A stretch of DNA of 64,000 bases. Source: Shewanella algidipiscicola. Its GTDB lineage: Bacteria > Pseudomonadota > Gammaproteobacteria > Enterobacterales > Shewanellaceae. This document shows positions 42,646 through 50,884 of this stretch, piece by piece. The position numbers and the translations under genes are program-made. The DNA is taken from NCBI RefSeq assembly GCF_003605125.1, contig NZ_QPQT01000006.1, positions 124,001-188,000 of the forward strand, written 5' to 3'. The notes under the pieces are model-generated. The model was given only the letters and a program-made list of their open reading frames with translations. It did no database searches and was not told the DNA's origin. Within the stretch, counting starts at the first letter, position 1, and each line of letters opens with the position of its first letter.

Positions 42646-43162
42646 TCCATTAACGGGTGAGCAAGTCTTCAAGCACAGTAATACAGCCCAAGAGTGTCCC
42701 TGCGGTCAACGTGTAAAAGGAGAGCGCTTAACCTATCAAGCATGCTGTAAAATATATCATCAAGGCGCGTTTGTACCGACCCCTGAAGTCTTGATGCGCA
42801 GCCGCTACAGTGCATTTGTCATGCGTCTGCATGATTACCTCATCGCCACACATCATCCAGATACCTTAAATGGCTTAACGAAGTCGATATTAGATAGCGA
42901 TAATCAGACCCAATGGTTGGGGTTGAGCATTCAGCGTAGCGCAACCACTGACGATAATGGCGTGGTTGAGTTTCATGCATGGTATCGAGAAAACAATCGA
43001 TTAGATGCCATACATGAAGTATCGCAGTTCATTAAGCAACACGGCGTATGGTGGTATACCAGTGGTGAGCAACTTAATCCGCAGCTCCCCAAGCGTAACG
43101 ATCCTTGTATCTGTTATAGCGGGCGTAAGTTTAAGCAGTGCTGCTTAAATCTAGCGAATTGA
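42635..43162 (+). CDS. ychJ: YchJ-family protein with SEC-C zinc motifs
   Basis: A 175-residue protein aligning with E. coli YchJ: N-terminal CPCG...YQACCKIYHQG, the central LMRSRYSAFVMRLHDYLIATHHP, QWLGL, and a C-terminal SEC-C motif. SEC-C motifs bind zinc and occur at the end of SecA. Here the last one reads DPCICYSGRKFKQCC, with tyrosine in place of the usual glycine. Function unknown. The ATG at 42635 lies inside the end of the preceding gene; earlier in-frame ATGs do not fit the family. Confidence 0.87.
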   Translation: MKSDPLTGEQVFKHSNTAQECPCGQRVKGERLTYQACCKIYHQGAFVPTPEVLMRSRYSAFVMRLHDYLIATHHPDTLNGLTKSILDSDNQTQWLGLSIQRSATTDDNGVVEFHAWYRENNRLDAIHEVSQFIKQHGVWWYTSGEQLNPQLPKRNDPCICYSGRKFKQCCLNLAN

Positions 43163-43273
43163 AAATAAAAGCTATGCTCGTGTTCGCGCATACTCACACA
43201 CGCACAAGAGACACATATCGTTAAGGTGCTGTAACTAGTCGCGCCCACAAAGACTTTTATAAGCGATAACTAC

Positions 43274-43369
43274 GCGACAAGCAAAGCGACAAGCAAAGCG
43301 ACAAGCAAAGCGACAAGCAAAGCGACAAGCAAAGCGACAAGCAAAGCGACAAGCAAAGCGACAAGCAAA
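43274..43369 (+). repeat. Minisatellite: eight perfect copies of a 12-bp unit
   Basis: GCGACAAGCAAA is repeated eight times head to tail without a mismatch, between ychJ and the convergent GGDEF-EAL gene. Not inside a supported gene. The unit length is a multiple of three and reads through without a stop in several frames. Confidence 0.97.
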
Positions 43370-43419
43370 AAATGGCACACGGCAACATCTGCTACTGGCG
43401 CTATGTTAAGCCCGAGCGA

Positions 43420-45612
43420 TCAATGGGCTTTACTAGGGTCAGCGCCACTTAACACACCAATACTGGTTCGTAAAAATTGACTGAACTCGGCTTCTCGTAG
43501 CGCCGGGCTGTATAAGAATCCTTGGGCCTGATGGCAACATAACTCAGATAAGAAGTCTTCTTGCTCCAAGGTTTCCACCCCTTCAGCAGTCAATGAAATA
43601 TTAAGCGCATAGGCCATCGCCACAATCGCACTGACAATTTCACGGCTTTCATGACTTACCCCTATATCAGAAATGAAAGAGCGATCAATTTTTAATTTTG
43701 AAATAGGAAACTGTTTTAAATAACGCATCGAGCTATAACCGGTACCAAAATCATCGATGGCTAATCCAACACCCAGCTCAGCCAACTCTTTGCACAAATG
43801 GGTAACATAGACAATGTCTTCCATCAGCTCCGTTTCAGTTATCTCTAAAATCAATGTGTTAGGCTTAATTCGATAACGGGTCACCAGCTGCCAAATTTGA
43901 TCATATAAGTTTGAGCTAAAAAACTGTTGCGCTGCGACATTGACATGCATCGAAATATTAATATTGTCCCGCTGCCAAAGATTCAATTGACGACAAGCAG
44001 CTTCTAGCACCCACTCACCTATGGAGTTGATCATGCCAGACTTTTCTGCCACATCGATAAATGCACCAGGATACAACACGCCTCGCTTAGGGTGATTCCA
44101 ACGGATCAAAGCTTCTGCGCCAATATAACGATTACTCTTTAAATCTTTAAGCGGTTGATAATAAAGTTCAAATTCGCGACTTTTGAGCGCCAACTGCAGT
44201 TCTCTCTCGATAACTGCAGTCTCTTTAAAGGCGCTCAATAATGCATGATTAAACACTTGAATGGCATCGCCTTGCTTATTTTTAGCATACTGCAGCGCAA
44301 TGTCGGCACATGTTAATGGGGCAAACATTTGCTCTAATGTTTCAATACAAACTACAGATAAGGCGGGTTTAACCTCAAATAGTTCATGCTTAATCATCAC
44401 AGGCAAACACAAGTGCTGATATAACCGATTAATGAGTAAGTTCATTCTGTACTGACTGTCGAGCGTATCGATGACTAAGGCAAACTCATCACTGCCAACC
44501 CGCGCCAGCAGTTGTGTTTTACTCATGCTTGCAAAGTGGCTTAAACGCCGTGCCATCTCAATCAGCAGTAGATCCCCTTTTGCATGCCCATAAGTATCGT
44601 TAAAGCGTTTAAAACCTTTAAGGTCGAGCAAAATCAGATGACCTTGAGTGACATTGTCCAATTGCTGACTAAAATGACGGCGGTTGTATAGGCCTGTGAG
44701 TGGACAACGCCACGCCAACCGCTCTAATTCTGTTTGATGTTGACGAGCCTCTGAACAATCTTCTGCGGTGACCAAAGCATAATCATTGCCCCTTTTAGTC
44801 GTAAATGGCTTAACCGAATATCGCAGCCAATAACAGGTACCATCTAAGCGGGCTATTTGCACTTCACCTTTAACCTTTTTACCCCGCTTAACCTCAGCGA
44901 GTACCGTTCTGGCTTCACTGGGGGATTGTTTAAAAAAATCAAGGTGATTGACGTCAGCACCTATCACCTTCTGCTTGGGTATACCTGACATGGCATGGTG
45001 GGCACCATTAACATACTCGATAATATCAGTTTGCAGATTAACCACCATACTGACCTGCTCTGAGTGCTCTATGGCCTTAAGAAACAGGCTCAAGCGCTCA
45101 TCGGTTTCATAAGCGCGAGCCGTCGCTAAGGTGAGTGCCAATTGGTCAGCGACTTGTGCGGCAATATGCAGTTCACTTTCACTCCAAGTATGGGCTTCAA
45201 TGTGTTCTAAAAACAGTACGCCTTCGAGATGACCGTTAATCCTAATGGCCACTTCTAAGGTACTGGCAATACCTTTGGGGCGAAGATAGCACTCGTGAAG
45301 CTCTTGCACTCTGGCATCATTGTACGCAACAACAGCATCGATAGTACGATGTTGCTTAAGCTCAGATAAATAATGTGGACATAAGGACGGGTTGGGGCGA
45401 ACGGGATCAATCGCAGCCAATTTATCACAATGACCAACAAGATAAGTTGAATCATGCTCAACCGAAAATAGGCAAACACCAACATAATCGACAAAGAGAT
45501 GCTCACTTAACAAGCGCGTTGCCAGCACCGCAGTTTCGTTAAATAGCCCCTGTTGTTTCTCTAACGAATTAACAATGGACTCGAGCAAATATTGGTATTT
45601 ACGTTTAATCAT
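43420..45612 (-). CDS. GAF-PAS-GGDEF-EAL signalling protein
   Basis: A 730-residue cytoplasmic protein. An N-terminal GAF-like domain (about 20-175), then PAS (about 180-295), GGDEF (about 300-455) and EAL (about 480-720). The GGDEF signature is changed to GSDEF near residue 375, so cyclase activity is doubtful. The EAL part is intact: AEALIRWNHP, VNVAAQQF, EITETELM, IDDFGTGYSS, LKIDRSFI and AEGVE, so c-di-GMP phosphodiesterase activity is likely. Monocistronic. Signal unknown. Confidence 0.92.
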   Translation of the reverse strand: MIKRKYQYLLESIVNSLEKQQGLFNETAVLATRLLSEHLFVDYVGVCLFSVEHDSTYLVGHCDKLAAIDPVRPNPSLCPHYLSELKQHRTIDAVVAYNDARVQELHECYLRPKGIASTLEVAIRINGHLEGVLFLEHIEAHTWSESELHIAAQVADQLALTLATARAYETDERLSLFLKAIEHSEQVSMVVNLQTDIIEYVNGAHHAMSGIPKQKVIGADVNHLDFFKQSPSEARTVLAEVKRGKKVKGEVQIARLDGTCYWLRYSVKPFTTKRGNDYALVTAEDCSEARQHQTELERLAWRCPLTGLYNRRHFSQQLDNVTQGHLILLDLKGFKRFNDTYGHAKGDLLLIEMARRLSHFASMSKTQLLARVGSDEFALVIDTLDSQYRMNLLINRLYQHLCLPVMIKHELFEVKPALSVVCIETLEQMFAPLTCADIALQYAKNKQGDAIQVFNHALLSAFKETAVIERELQLALKSREFELYYQPLKDLKSNRYIGAEALIRWNHPKRGVLYPGAFIDVAEKSGMINSIGEWVLEAACRQLNLWQRDNINISMHVNVAAQQFFSSNLYDQIWQLVTRYRIKPNTLILEITETELMEDIVYVTHLCKELAELGVGLAIDDFGTGYSSMRYLKQFPISKLKIDRSFISDIGVSHESREIVSAIVAMAYALNISLTAEGVETLEQEDFLSELCCHQAQGFLYSPALREAEFSQFLRTSIGVLSGADPSKAH

Positions 45613-45744
45613 AGCATCCTAAAACCAACAGGCATGGTTAGCCAGCTGAGGCTTTGCGATATAAATAAGCTTAATTTAGCTATCAAATAAAGCGTAATAA
45701 TATTACAACTTAACAATCACTTAAACCCATATCTACAATGCATA

Positions 45745-46032
45745 TCATAGATTATTGTGTAATTGATAAATCATTTTTTCGGCGCTAAAGGCAAAGGTCA
45801 ACGACAAGATTTTACTGCCAGCCTTGTCTATGACATCCACTTCGACATTATCGAAACGTGCTTTGGCCGCATTAACCAGGCGTTCTATCTGCATATCGGC
45901 ATCGTCACCTGCTATCTCTATGGTTAACACTCTATCGTGCTCGTCAATCACAGCGCCGATATCGGCATAGCTACCACAGTCATTACAGGTGTCATTGACT
46001 AGATCTGATTGTCTCTCTTGAATGTTTTTCAT
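45745..46032 (-). CDS. YfcZ/YiiS (DUF406) family protein
   Basis: A 95-residue protein. The N-terminal CNDCGSYADIGAVIDEHD corresponds to CCCMDVGTIMDNSD in E. coli YfcZ, and the C-terminal LTFAFSAEKMIYQL to its FTFACEAEMLIFQL. Family function unknown; E. coli yfcZ lies next to the fatty-acid porin gene fadL. The frame is open much further 5', into the next gene, but the family begins at MKNIQERQ. Downstream of the VC2046/SO_2500 gene on the same strand. Confidence 0.78.
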   Translation of the reverse strand: MKNIQERQSDLVNDTCNDCGSYADIGAVIDEHDRVLTIEIAGDDADMQIERLVNAAKARFDNVEVDVIDKAGSKILSLTFAFSAEKMIYQLHNNL

Positions 46033-46156
46033 ATTTAGAACAAGGTTAGTTAAGTTAGCAATCATTATAGTGATATATAAACTTAGATACGAGACGCGGC
46101 TCAAATCTCGGTTTAAATCTATATCCTTTTCTAACTCATTTCTAGCGTAACTAGAT

Positions 46157-46645
46157 TTATACCATGAGGTCGGCCATCGAACGTTGCGCCACGACCTGAT
46201 CGGCAAAGTGTAAAATATCTTCCATGCCAATTTGAGGGTTCAGTTCGCCTCGGTAACGCGACAGGGTAATTGGATCGCAATTATTTAACACCGCATTCAT
46301 CGCAATGCTATCTTGCCCGCGGATCACTAGTGCTTCTGGCGTTAGACTTTGCTGCAGATGAAAGGCACTCATCCCTTGCTGATGAAACGCAGCACTATTA
46401 TCGGTCAAGGCGACCTCCGCAATGTTGGCCAATAAGGGTTGTGATTGCGGTAGCTCAAACTGCTGACGTAAACGGCTTTCGGTATCTTTCAATGAATCTG
46501 GCAGATTAAACTGTGCCATATCACGTGCGTCATCTGAAAGCATGGCAAGTAATAAGGCAAACTCCCCACGCCTATCATCTGAAACAGCATGATTAAGCCG
46601 GGTGCCTAAATTGACCTCATTGATTAATAACCGATTGGTTTGCAT
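46157..46645 (-). CDS. VC2046/SO_2500 family conserved protein
   Basis: A 162-residue soluble protein of a family known in Vibrionales and Alteromonadales and named after V. cholerae VC2046 and S. oneidensis SO_2500. Recognised from LNHAVSDDRRGEFALLLAMLSDDARDMAQF (key part RRGEFALLLAMLSDDARD, about residues 25-42). No signal peptide, membrane helix or catalytic motif. Function unknown. Lies between the tRNA-Tyr cluster (divergent) and the YfcZ-like gene. Confidence 0.8.
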   Translation of the reverse strand: MQTNRLLINEVNLGTRLNHAVSDDRRGEFALLLAMLSDDARDMAQFNLPDSLKDTESRLRQQFELPQSQPLLANIAEVALTDNSAAFHQQGMSAFHLQQSLTPEALVIRGQDSIAMNAVLNNCDPITLSRYRGELNPQIGMEDILHFADQVVAQRSMADLMV

Positions 46646-46726
46646 AAAAAAACATCACTAAAACAAGTCGTTGGTATTTTATCGACCGCTTAAACACTAA
46701 CTTTAGTAATTATTTTAATTAGGGGG

Positions 46727-46755
46727 TTTACAGAGGATGAGTTTGTGACTACTAT
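46727..46755 (+). promoter_or_regulatory. Promoter of the tRNA-Tyr cluster
   Basis: TTTACA and TACTAT boxes 17 bases apart with the GC-rich discriminator TGCCGCCGC right after the -10, typical of stringently controlled tRNA promoters. The first tRNA starts 16 bases after the -10. Confidence 0.65.
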
Positions 46756-46770
46756 TGCCGCCGCAATTGA

Positions 46771-46855
46771 GGAGGGGTTCCCGAGTGGCCAAAGGGATCA
46801 GACTGTAAATCTGACGGCTCAGCCTTCGAAGGTTCGAATCCTTCTCCCTCCACCA
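46771..46855 (+). tRNA. tRNA-Tyr (GUA), copy 1
   Basis: An 85-base class II tRNA with long variable arm, anticodon GTA in CTGTAAA, acceptor GGAGGGG/CTCCCTCC (one G-U type pair) and encoded CCA. Confidence 0.97.
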
Positions 46856-46888
46856 TTTGCGTACAATATGATATAAAGAGATATTCGT

Positions 46889-46973
46889 GGAGGGGTTCCC
46901 GAGTGGCCAAAGGGATCAGACTGTAAATCTGACGGCTCAGCCTTCGAAGGTTCGAATCCTTCTCCCTCCACCA
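46889..46973 (+). tRNA. tRNA-Tyr (GUA), copy 2
   Basis: Identical to the copy at 46771-46855; separated from it by a 33-base spacer that shares no clear sequence with the next spacer. Confidence 0.97.
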
Positions 46974-47078
46974 TCTTTATCTCTGGTGCTTAAAATGGTT
47001 GTAGTTAGCGTTACAACTGATGCTAAGTTCATAGTGTTATATTGGGTAACAAAAAAGTAGTAACAAAAAGTAATATGT

Positions 47079-47163
47079 GGAGGGGTTCCCGAGTGGCCAA
47101 AGGGATCAGACTGTAAATCTGACGGCTCAGCCTTCGAAGGTTCGAATCCTTCTCCCTCCACCA
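47079..47163 (+). tRNA. tRNA-Tyr (GUA), copy 3
   Basis: Identical to the other two copies. A 105-base spacer precedes it. No clear intrinsic terminator follows. Confidence 0.97.
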
Positions 47164-47610
47164 CTTTTCCTGTTTCTCAATTCTGTAAATTTCCTGATTA
47201 TATCCCCTCTACACTTTACGCGGTATATAACATCCTTAGGTTTACATTCTCCCCTGACTTAGCACTGTAATACTTGTCTGTAACATTGTTACCTATTGAT
47301 AATTAAAAACATCTGTCATTGCATGCTCAGCATACCTTTTGTCACACTTAGGCACTGCCTTACGACACACTTTTTAAGAGCTAACAATCAACATCACTCC
47401 CCCCACGCTATAGCTAGTTTCAACCGCATAATAGGCATCCGACATTATTTTATAACTGTCAGTATTTCCCTACGCTTAGGATGCGATAAAATCAAAATGG
47501 TTAATCTTGTCTATATCGACTGACAAAACATCGTTATAATTTATAACCAAACGCTATATAAGAATTGCATATAATCCCTCAGTTAGAGGGCCTATCATAC
47601 TGGAGAACGA
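47164..47610. other. Region between tRNA-Tyr cluster and cds1
   Basis: About 447 AT-rich bases. A 75-codon plus-strand frame (47296-47523) has no ribosome binding site, starts with ATT-like context and has a composition unlike a protein; I do not support it. A CCCTC/GAGGG hairpin near 47575-47590 and the -10-like TATAAT at about 47570 likely belong to the cds1 promoter. Confidence 0.45.
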
Positions 47611-48672
47611 ATGGAACGCTCGTGGGTTAACCAAGCAATCGCAAAAATTGAAGCCGATTATCAACGCAGTGCAGACACGCATCTCATTCATTTAGATATC
47701 CCCTCGATTAAGGGGATTGATATCTATTTAAAAGATGAAAGTACTCATCCCACTGGCAGCCTTAAACATCGTCTGGCACGTTCGCTGTTTCTCTATGCCT
47801 TGTGTAATGGTTGGATCAAACAAAACACCCCCATCATCGAATCATCTTCTGGCAGTACAGCGGTTTCTGAAGCCTATTTTGCACGCTTACTCGGCTTGCC
47901 CTTTATTGCCGTCATGCCAAAAAGCACCGCTAAAAAGAAGATCCAACAGATCACCGCCTATGGCGGTCAATGTCATTTTGTTGAACACTCAAGTGAGATC
48001 TACGCCGAATCACAACGTTTGGCCGATGAATTATCGGGCCATTATATGGATCAATTTACCTACGCCGAGCGGGCCACCGATTGGCGTGGCAATAATAATA
48101 TCGCCAACTCTATCTTTGAACAGATGAAATGCGAGCCCCACCCGGTTCCTAGTTGGATTGTCATGAGCCCTGGAACAGGCGGCACCTCGGCGACCATAGG
48201 CCGCTATATTCGTTACCAAAGAGAGCAGACACAACTGTGTGTGGTCGACCCTGAACACTCGGTATTTTATGATTATTTTGTCAGTGGCGATGCCAGTGTC
48301 ACCTGCACACAGGGCAGCAAAATCGAAGGTATTGGTCGTCCACGCGCAGAGCCGTCGTTTATTCCTGGTGTGGTCGATAAGATGGTTAAAGTGGCCGATG
48401 CTGCCTCTATAGCCACGATTTATTGGCTAGAGCAACTCATTGGCAGAAAAGCCGGCCCCTCGACGGGCACCAATTTGTTTGGCGCACTGCAGCTGGCCTG
48501 TGATATGCACAATCAAGGACAACAGGGCTCTATCGTCACCTTGTTGTGTGATTCAGGCGAGCGATACTTAGATACCTATTACGATAGCCAGTGGGTAAGT
48601 GACAACATAGGTGATATCACTCACTACCAGACCCTGCTGGGGCAATTTAACCAAAGTGGTAAGCTTGATTAG
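47611..48672 (+). CDS. Cds1-type PLP enzyme, probable L-cysteine desulfhydrase
   Basis: A 353-residue fold-type II PLP enzyme of the cysteine synthase family. The PLP lysine is in [15 protein letters not shown] (Lys52). [20 protein letters not shown] (about 85-104) and [13 protein letters not shown] (about 187-199, phosphate loop) are nearly the same as in the Cds1 branch (mycobacterial Rv3684 type), which releases sulfide, pyruvate and ammonia from cysteine. Activity is inferred from family. GGAGAACGA precedes the ATG. Its stop overlaps by four bases the stop of the convergent queE. Confidence 0.83.
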   Translation: MERSWVNQAIAKIEADYQRSADTHLIHLDIPSIKGIDIYLKDESTHPTGSLKHRLARSLFLYALCNGWIKQNTPIIESSSGSTAVSEAYFARLLGLPFIAVMPKSTAKKKIQQITAYGGQCHFVEHSSEIYAESQRLADELSGHYMDQFTYAERATDWRGNNNIANSIFEQMKCEPHPVPSWIVMSPGTGGTSATIGRYIRYQREQTQLCVVDPEHSVFYDYFVSGDASVTCTQGSKIEGIGRPRAEPSFIPGVVDKMVKVADAASIATIYWLEQLIGRKAGPSTGTNLFGALQLACDMHNQGQQGSIVTLLCDSGERYLDTYYDSQWVSDNIGDITHYQTLLGQFNQSGKLD

Positions 48673-49337
48673 TCGATATTAAGGTATTTATGAGTCTGTA
48701 TCGATAAACGCCAATTGCGCGCGATACAGACTTGCATCGCTAACTGAGTTGCCCGTGGCTTTTGGCTTATCGGCTGTAAACAGATAGTTTTGCCCAAGGT
48801 ATCGATATTCGCCAATAATGCATCAAGTTCATCAATATGGCTCTGTTTCGCAACTGGATGTTTTATCTCATCGGCACGTTGCAAGGCCTGCTCAAGGACC
48901 TTATAACCGCCCTTCATATTGACTTTCGGTGAGACGGTCACCCAGCTGCGTAAATCACACTGCACATCAAAGGTGCCACTGGTTTCAATTTGGCATTGAT
49001 ACCCCTGATCCGATAACGCTTGTGTCAACGGACGTAAATCGTAAATACAAGGCTCGCCACCCGTGATCACCACATGTTTAGCTGTAAACCCTTTACGTTG
49101 CCATTGCACCAAGAGTTGCGCAGCATCTAACTCTGCCCAACGGCCAATTTCACCATCGACTTGGATCACTAGCTCAGGATCGACGCGGTTTTCAGCCAGA
49201 GTCTCCCATGTCTGTTTGGTATCGCACCAAGCGCAGCCCACAGGGCAGCCCTGTAAGCGAACAAAAATCGCGGGAACGCCAGTGTAAACACCTTCACCCT
49301 GAATAGTTTCAAATACTTCGTTGACCGGGTACTTCAT
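48669..49337 (-). CDS. queE: 7-carboxy-7-deazaguanine synthase QueE
   Basis: A 222-residue radical SAM enzyme converting 6-carboxytetrahydropterin to 7-carboxy-7-deazaguanine in queuosine synthesis. The CX3CX2C cluster motif is in [16 protein letters not shown] (about residues 29-44). [14 protein letters not shown] (about 91-104) is the glycine-rich SAM site. Start taken at ATG 49337 with GAGG six bases upstream; four earlier codons are open. Divergent from queC, the next enzyme of the pathway, across 186 bases. Confidence 0.95.
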   Translation of the reverse strand: MKYPVNEVFETIQGEGVYTGVPAIFVRLQGCPVGCAWCDTKQTWETLAENRVDPELVIQVDGEIGRWAELDAAQLLVQWQRKGFTAKHVVITGGEPCIYDLRPLTQALSDQGYQCQIETSGTFDVQCDLRSWVTVSPKVNMKGGYKVLEQALQRADEIKHPVAKQSHIDELDALLANIDTLGKTICLQPISQKPRATQLAMQVCIARNWRLSIQTHKYLNID

Positions 49338-49523
49338 GGTTAACCTCATCGCTATGGGGCCGCTTTTATAGAAGATTTAGCGCCTACTGGCAAGTATAAC
49401 GCGATTATTTGTCTCGCAAGTGGGTTAAATCCTCTTCCAAACGGCTTTGCGCTCAACAAGACATTTTGCAAGCGTTGCAGCGTCAGTTAAACTAACGCCA
49501 AATTTTGTTAACGATAAACCTTC

Positions 49524-50207
49524 ATGTCTAAAGCAGTTGTAGTGTTCAGTGGTGGCCAAGACTCCACAACCTGTCTAATACAGGCGTTAAACCAATATGA
49601 TGAAGTTCACGCTATCACCTTTGATTATGGGCAACGTCATCGACAAGAGATAGACGTTGCCAAGCAACTCGGCCAGCAGCTTGGCGTTATCAGCCATAAA
49701 GTTCTCGATGTGACGGTATTGAATGAGCTGGCGATTTCAGCATTAACTCGTGATGCCATTGAAGTATCTAACGAGCTGATGGCCAATGGATTACCCAATA
49801 CCTTTGTGCCGGGCAGAAATATTTTATTCCTCACTTTAGCGGGGATTTATGCCTACCAACTGGGGGCTGACACTGTGATCACTGGGGTGTGTGAAACTGA
49901 CTTTTCTGGCTATCCCGATTGCCGAGATCAATTTATTAAGGCGATGCAATCAGCTTTAGAGCAAGGCATGGATCGTAACTTGACGATTGAAACGCCATTA
50001 ATGTGGCTTAATAAGGCACAAACTTGGGCGCTGGCCGATAAATACCACAGCCTAGCGCTTATTCGCGATAGCACCCTCACCTGCTACAACGGCATTATAG
50101 GCCATGGTTGTGGTACTTGCCCTGCCTGCCTATTGCGCAGCCAAGGGCTACAAGACTACTTAGACAATAAGACAAGTGTCATGGCTGAGCTGAACCGCCA
50201 ATGTTAA
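49524..50207 (+). CDS. queC: 7-cyano-7-deazaguanine synthase QueC
   Basis: A 227-residue PP-loop ATPase converting 7-carboxy-7-deazaguanine and ammonia to preQ0. The PP-loop [10 protein letters not shown] is at about residues 9-18. The C-terminal zinc site is [20 protein letters not shown] with four cysteines. [16 protein letters not shown] is the substrate region. Its last seven bases overlap the start of the rhombosortase gene. Confidence 0.96.
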   Translation: MSKAVVVFSGGQDSTTCLIQALNQYDEVHAITFDYGQRHRQEIDVAKQLGQQLGVISHKVLDVTVLNELAISALTRDAIEVSNELMANGLPNTFVPGRNILFLTLAGIYAYQLGADTVITGVCETDFSGYPDCRDQFIKAMQSALEQGMDRNLTIETPLMWLNKAQTWALADKYHSLALIRDSTLTCYNGIIGHGCGTCPACLLRSQGLQDYLDNKTSVMAELNRQC

Positions 50208-50785
50208 TGTCATTAAAATCAAGTGCTAAACCCTATGGGCTAGTACTACTTGTCAGCATTGTCTGTATCGCGCTCTATTTTGCCCCGTTCGATAGTACCC
50301 TAGCCTACCGTAAAGCGGCCATTGCCCAAGGTGAGTGGTGGCGTTTATTGACGGGTAACTTGCTGCATACCAATGCTTGGCATTTAGCGATGAATCTCGG
50401 CGGATTATGGGTATTAGCATTTTTGCATGAGATACATTACCGCGCGGCAAACTTTAGCTTGCTGTTTGTCCTATTGTGCTTATTACAGGGATTAGGGCTT
50501 TACTGGGGCTTTCCCACATTACTGGGTTATGTAGGGCTTAGCGGTATGTTGCACGGCTTGGTAACCTATGGCGCCCTTAAAGATATTCAACGCGGTATAC
50601 GTTCAGGTTATCTCTTGTTGGTCGGCGTGTGCGCTAAAGTCGCTTACGAACAAATCTATGGCGCAAGCAAGCAGATCAGCCAATTGATCGATGCTCGCGT
50701 CGCCACTGAGTCTCACTTAGTCGGGGTGTTTACAGGCATTTTGGTGTTTATTGGCTATAAGCTTATTCGGCGCTGGTCCAAATAA
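50201..50785 (+). CDS. rrtA: Rhombosortase (rhomboid-family membrane protease)
   Basis: A 194-residue, six-helix membrane protein of the rhomboid superfamily. [26 protein letters not shown] (key [10 protein letters not shown], about residues 56-65) is the rhomboid His/Asn segment. The catalytic serine is in GLSGMLHGL (about 113-121) and the histidine in [10 protein letters not shown] (about 170-179). These fit rhombosortase, which processes proteins with a GlyGly-CTERM C-terminal sorting tail during type II secretion in Shewanella and Vibrio. No GlyGly-CTERM substrate is in this window. Starts inside the end of queC (coupled), second ATG at 50207 also possible. Confidence 0.87.
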   Translation: MLMSLKSSAKPYGLVLLVSIVCIALYFAPFDSTLAYRKAAIAQGEWWRLLTGNLLHTNAWHLAMNLGGLWVLAFLHEIHYRAANFSLLFVLLCLLQGLGLYWGFPTLLGYVGLSGMLHGLVTYGALKDIQRGIRSGYLLLVGVCAKVAYEQIYGASKQISQLIDARVATESHLVGVFTGILVFIGYKLIRRWSK

Positions 50786-50801
50786 ACTGAAAAAATAAGT
50801 C

Positions 50802-50837
50802 ATCCCCCACATCCGTCAGCTGACGGGTGTGGGGGAT
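50802..50837 (+). terminator. Long palindrome after rrtA, probable terminator
   Basis: Arms of 18 bp (ATCCCCCACATCCGTCAG and complement) with one G-U and no unpaired centre in DNA. It ends in TTTATCC, a weak T-run. It sits between convergent rrtA and uvrB and can act for both. Confidence 0.7.
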
Positions 50838-50884
50838 TTATCCGCTCTACCTTTATCTAATTCACGACTTAGCGCTCGTTAGAT

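Noticed and set aside
43274..43369. CRISPR array
   Set aside because: Repeats are 12 bp and directly adjacent with no spacers; no cas genes nearby.
46937..47262. Open frames across tRNA-Tyr copies
   Set aside because: They are readings of tRNA genes and their spacers, a well-known source of false proteins.
47296..47523. 75-codon plus-strand ORF before cds1
   Set aside because: No ribosome binding site, unusual composition, no recognisable domain.
49338..49523. preQ1 riboswitch between queE and queC
   Set aside because: No matching H-type pseudoknot with an A-rich tail could be traced by eye on either strand.
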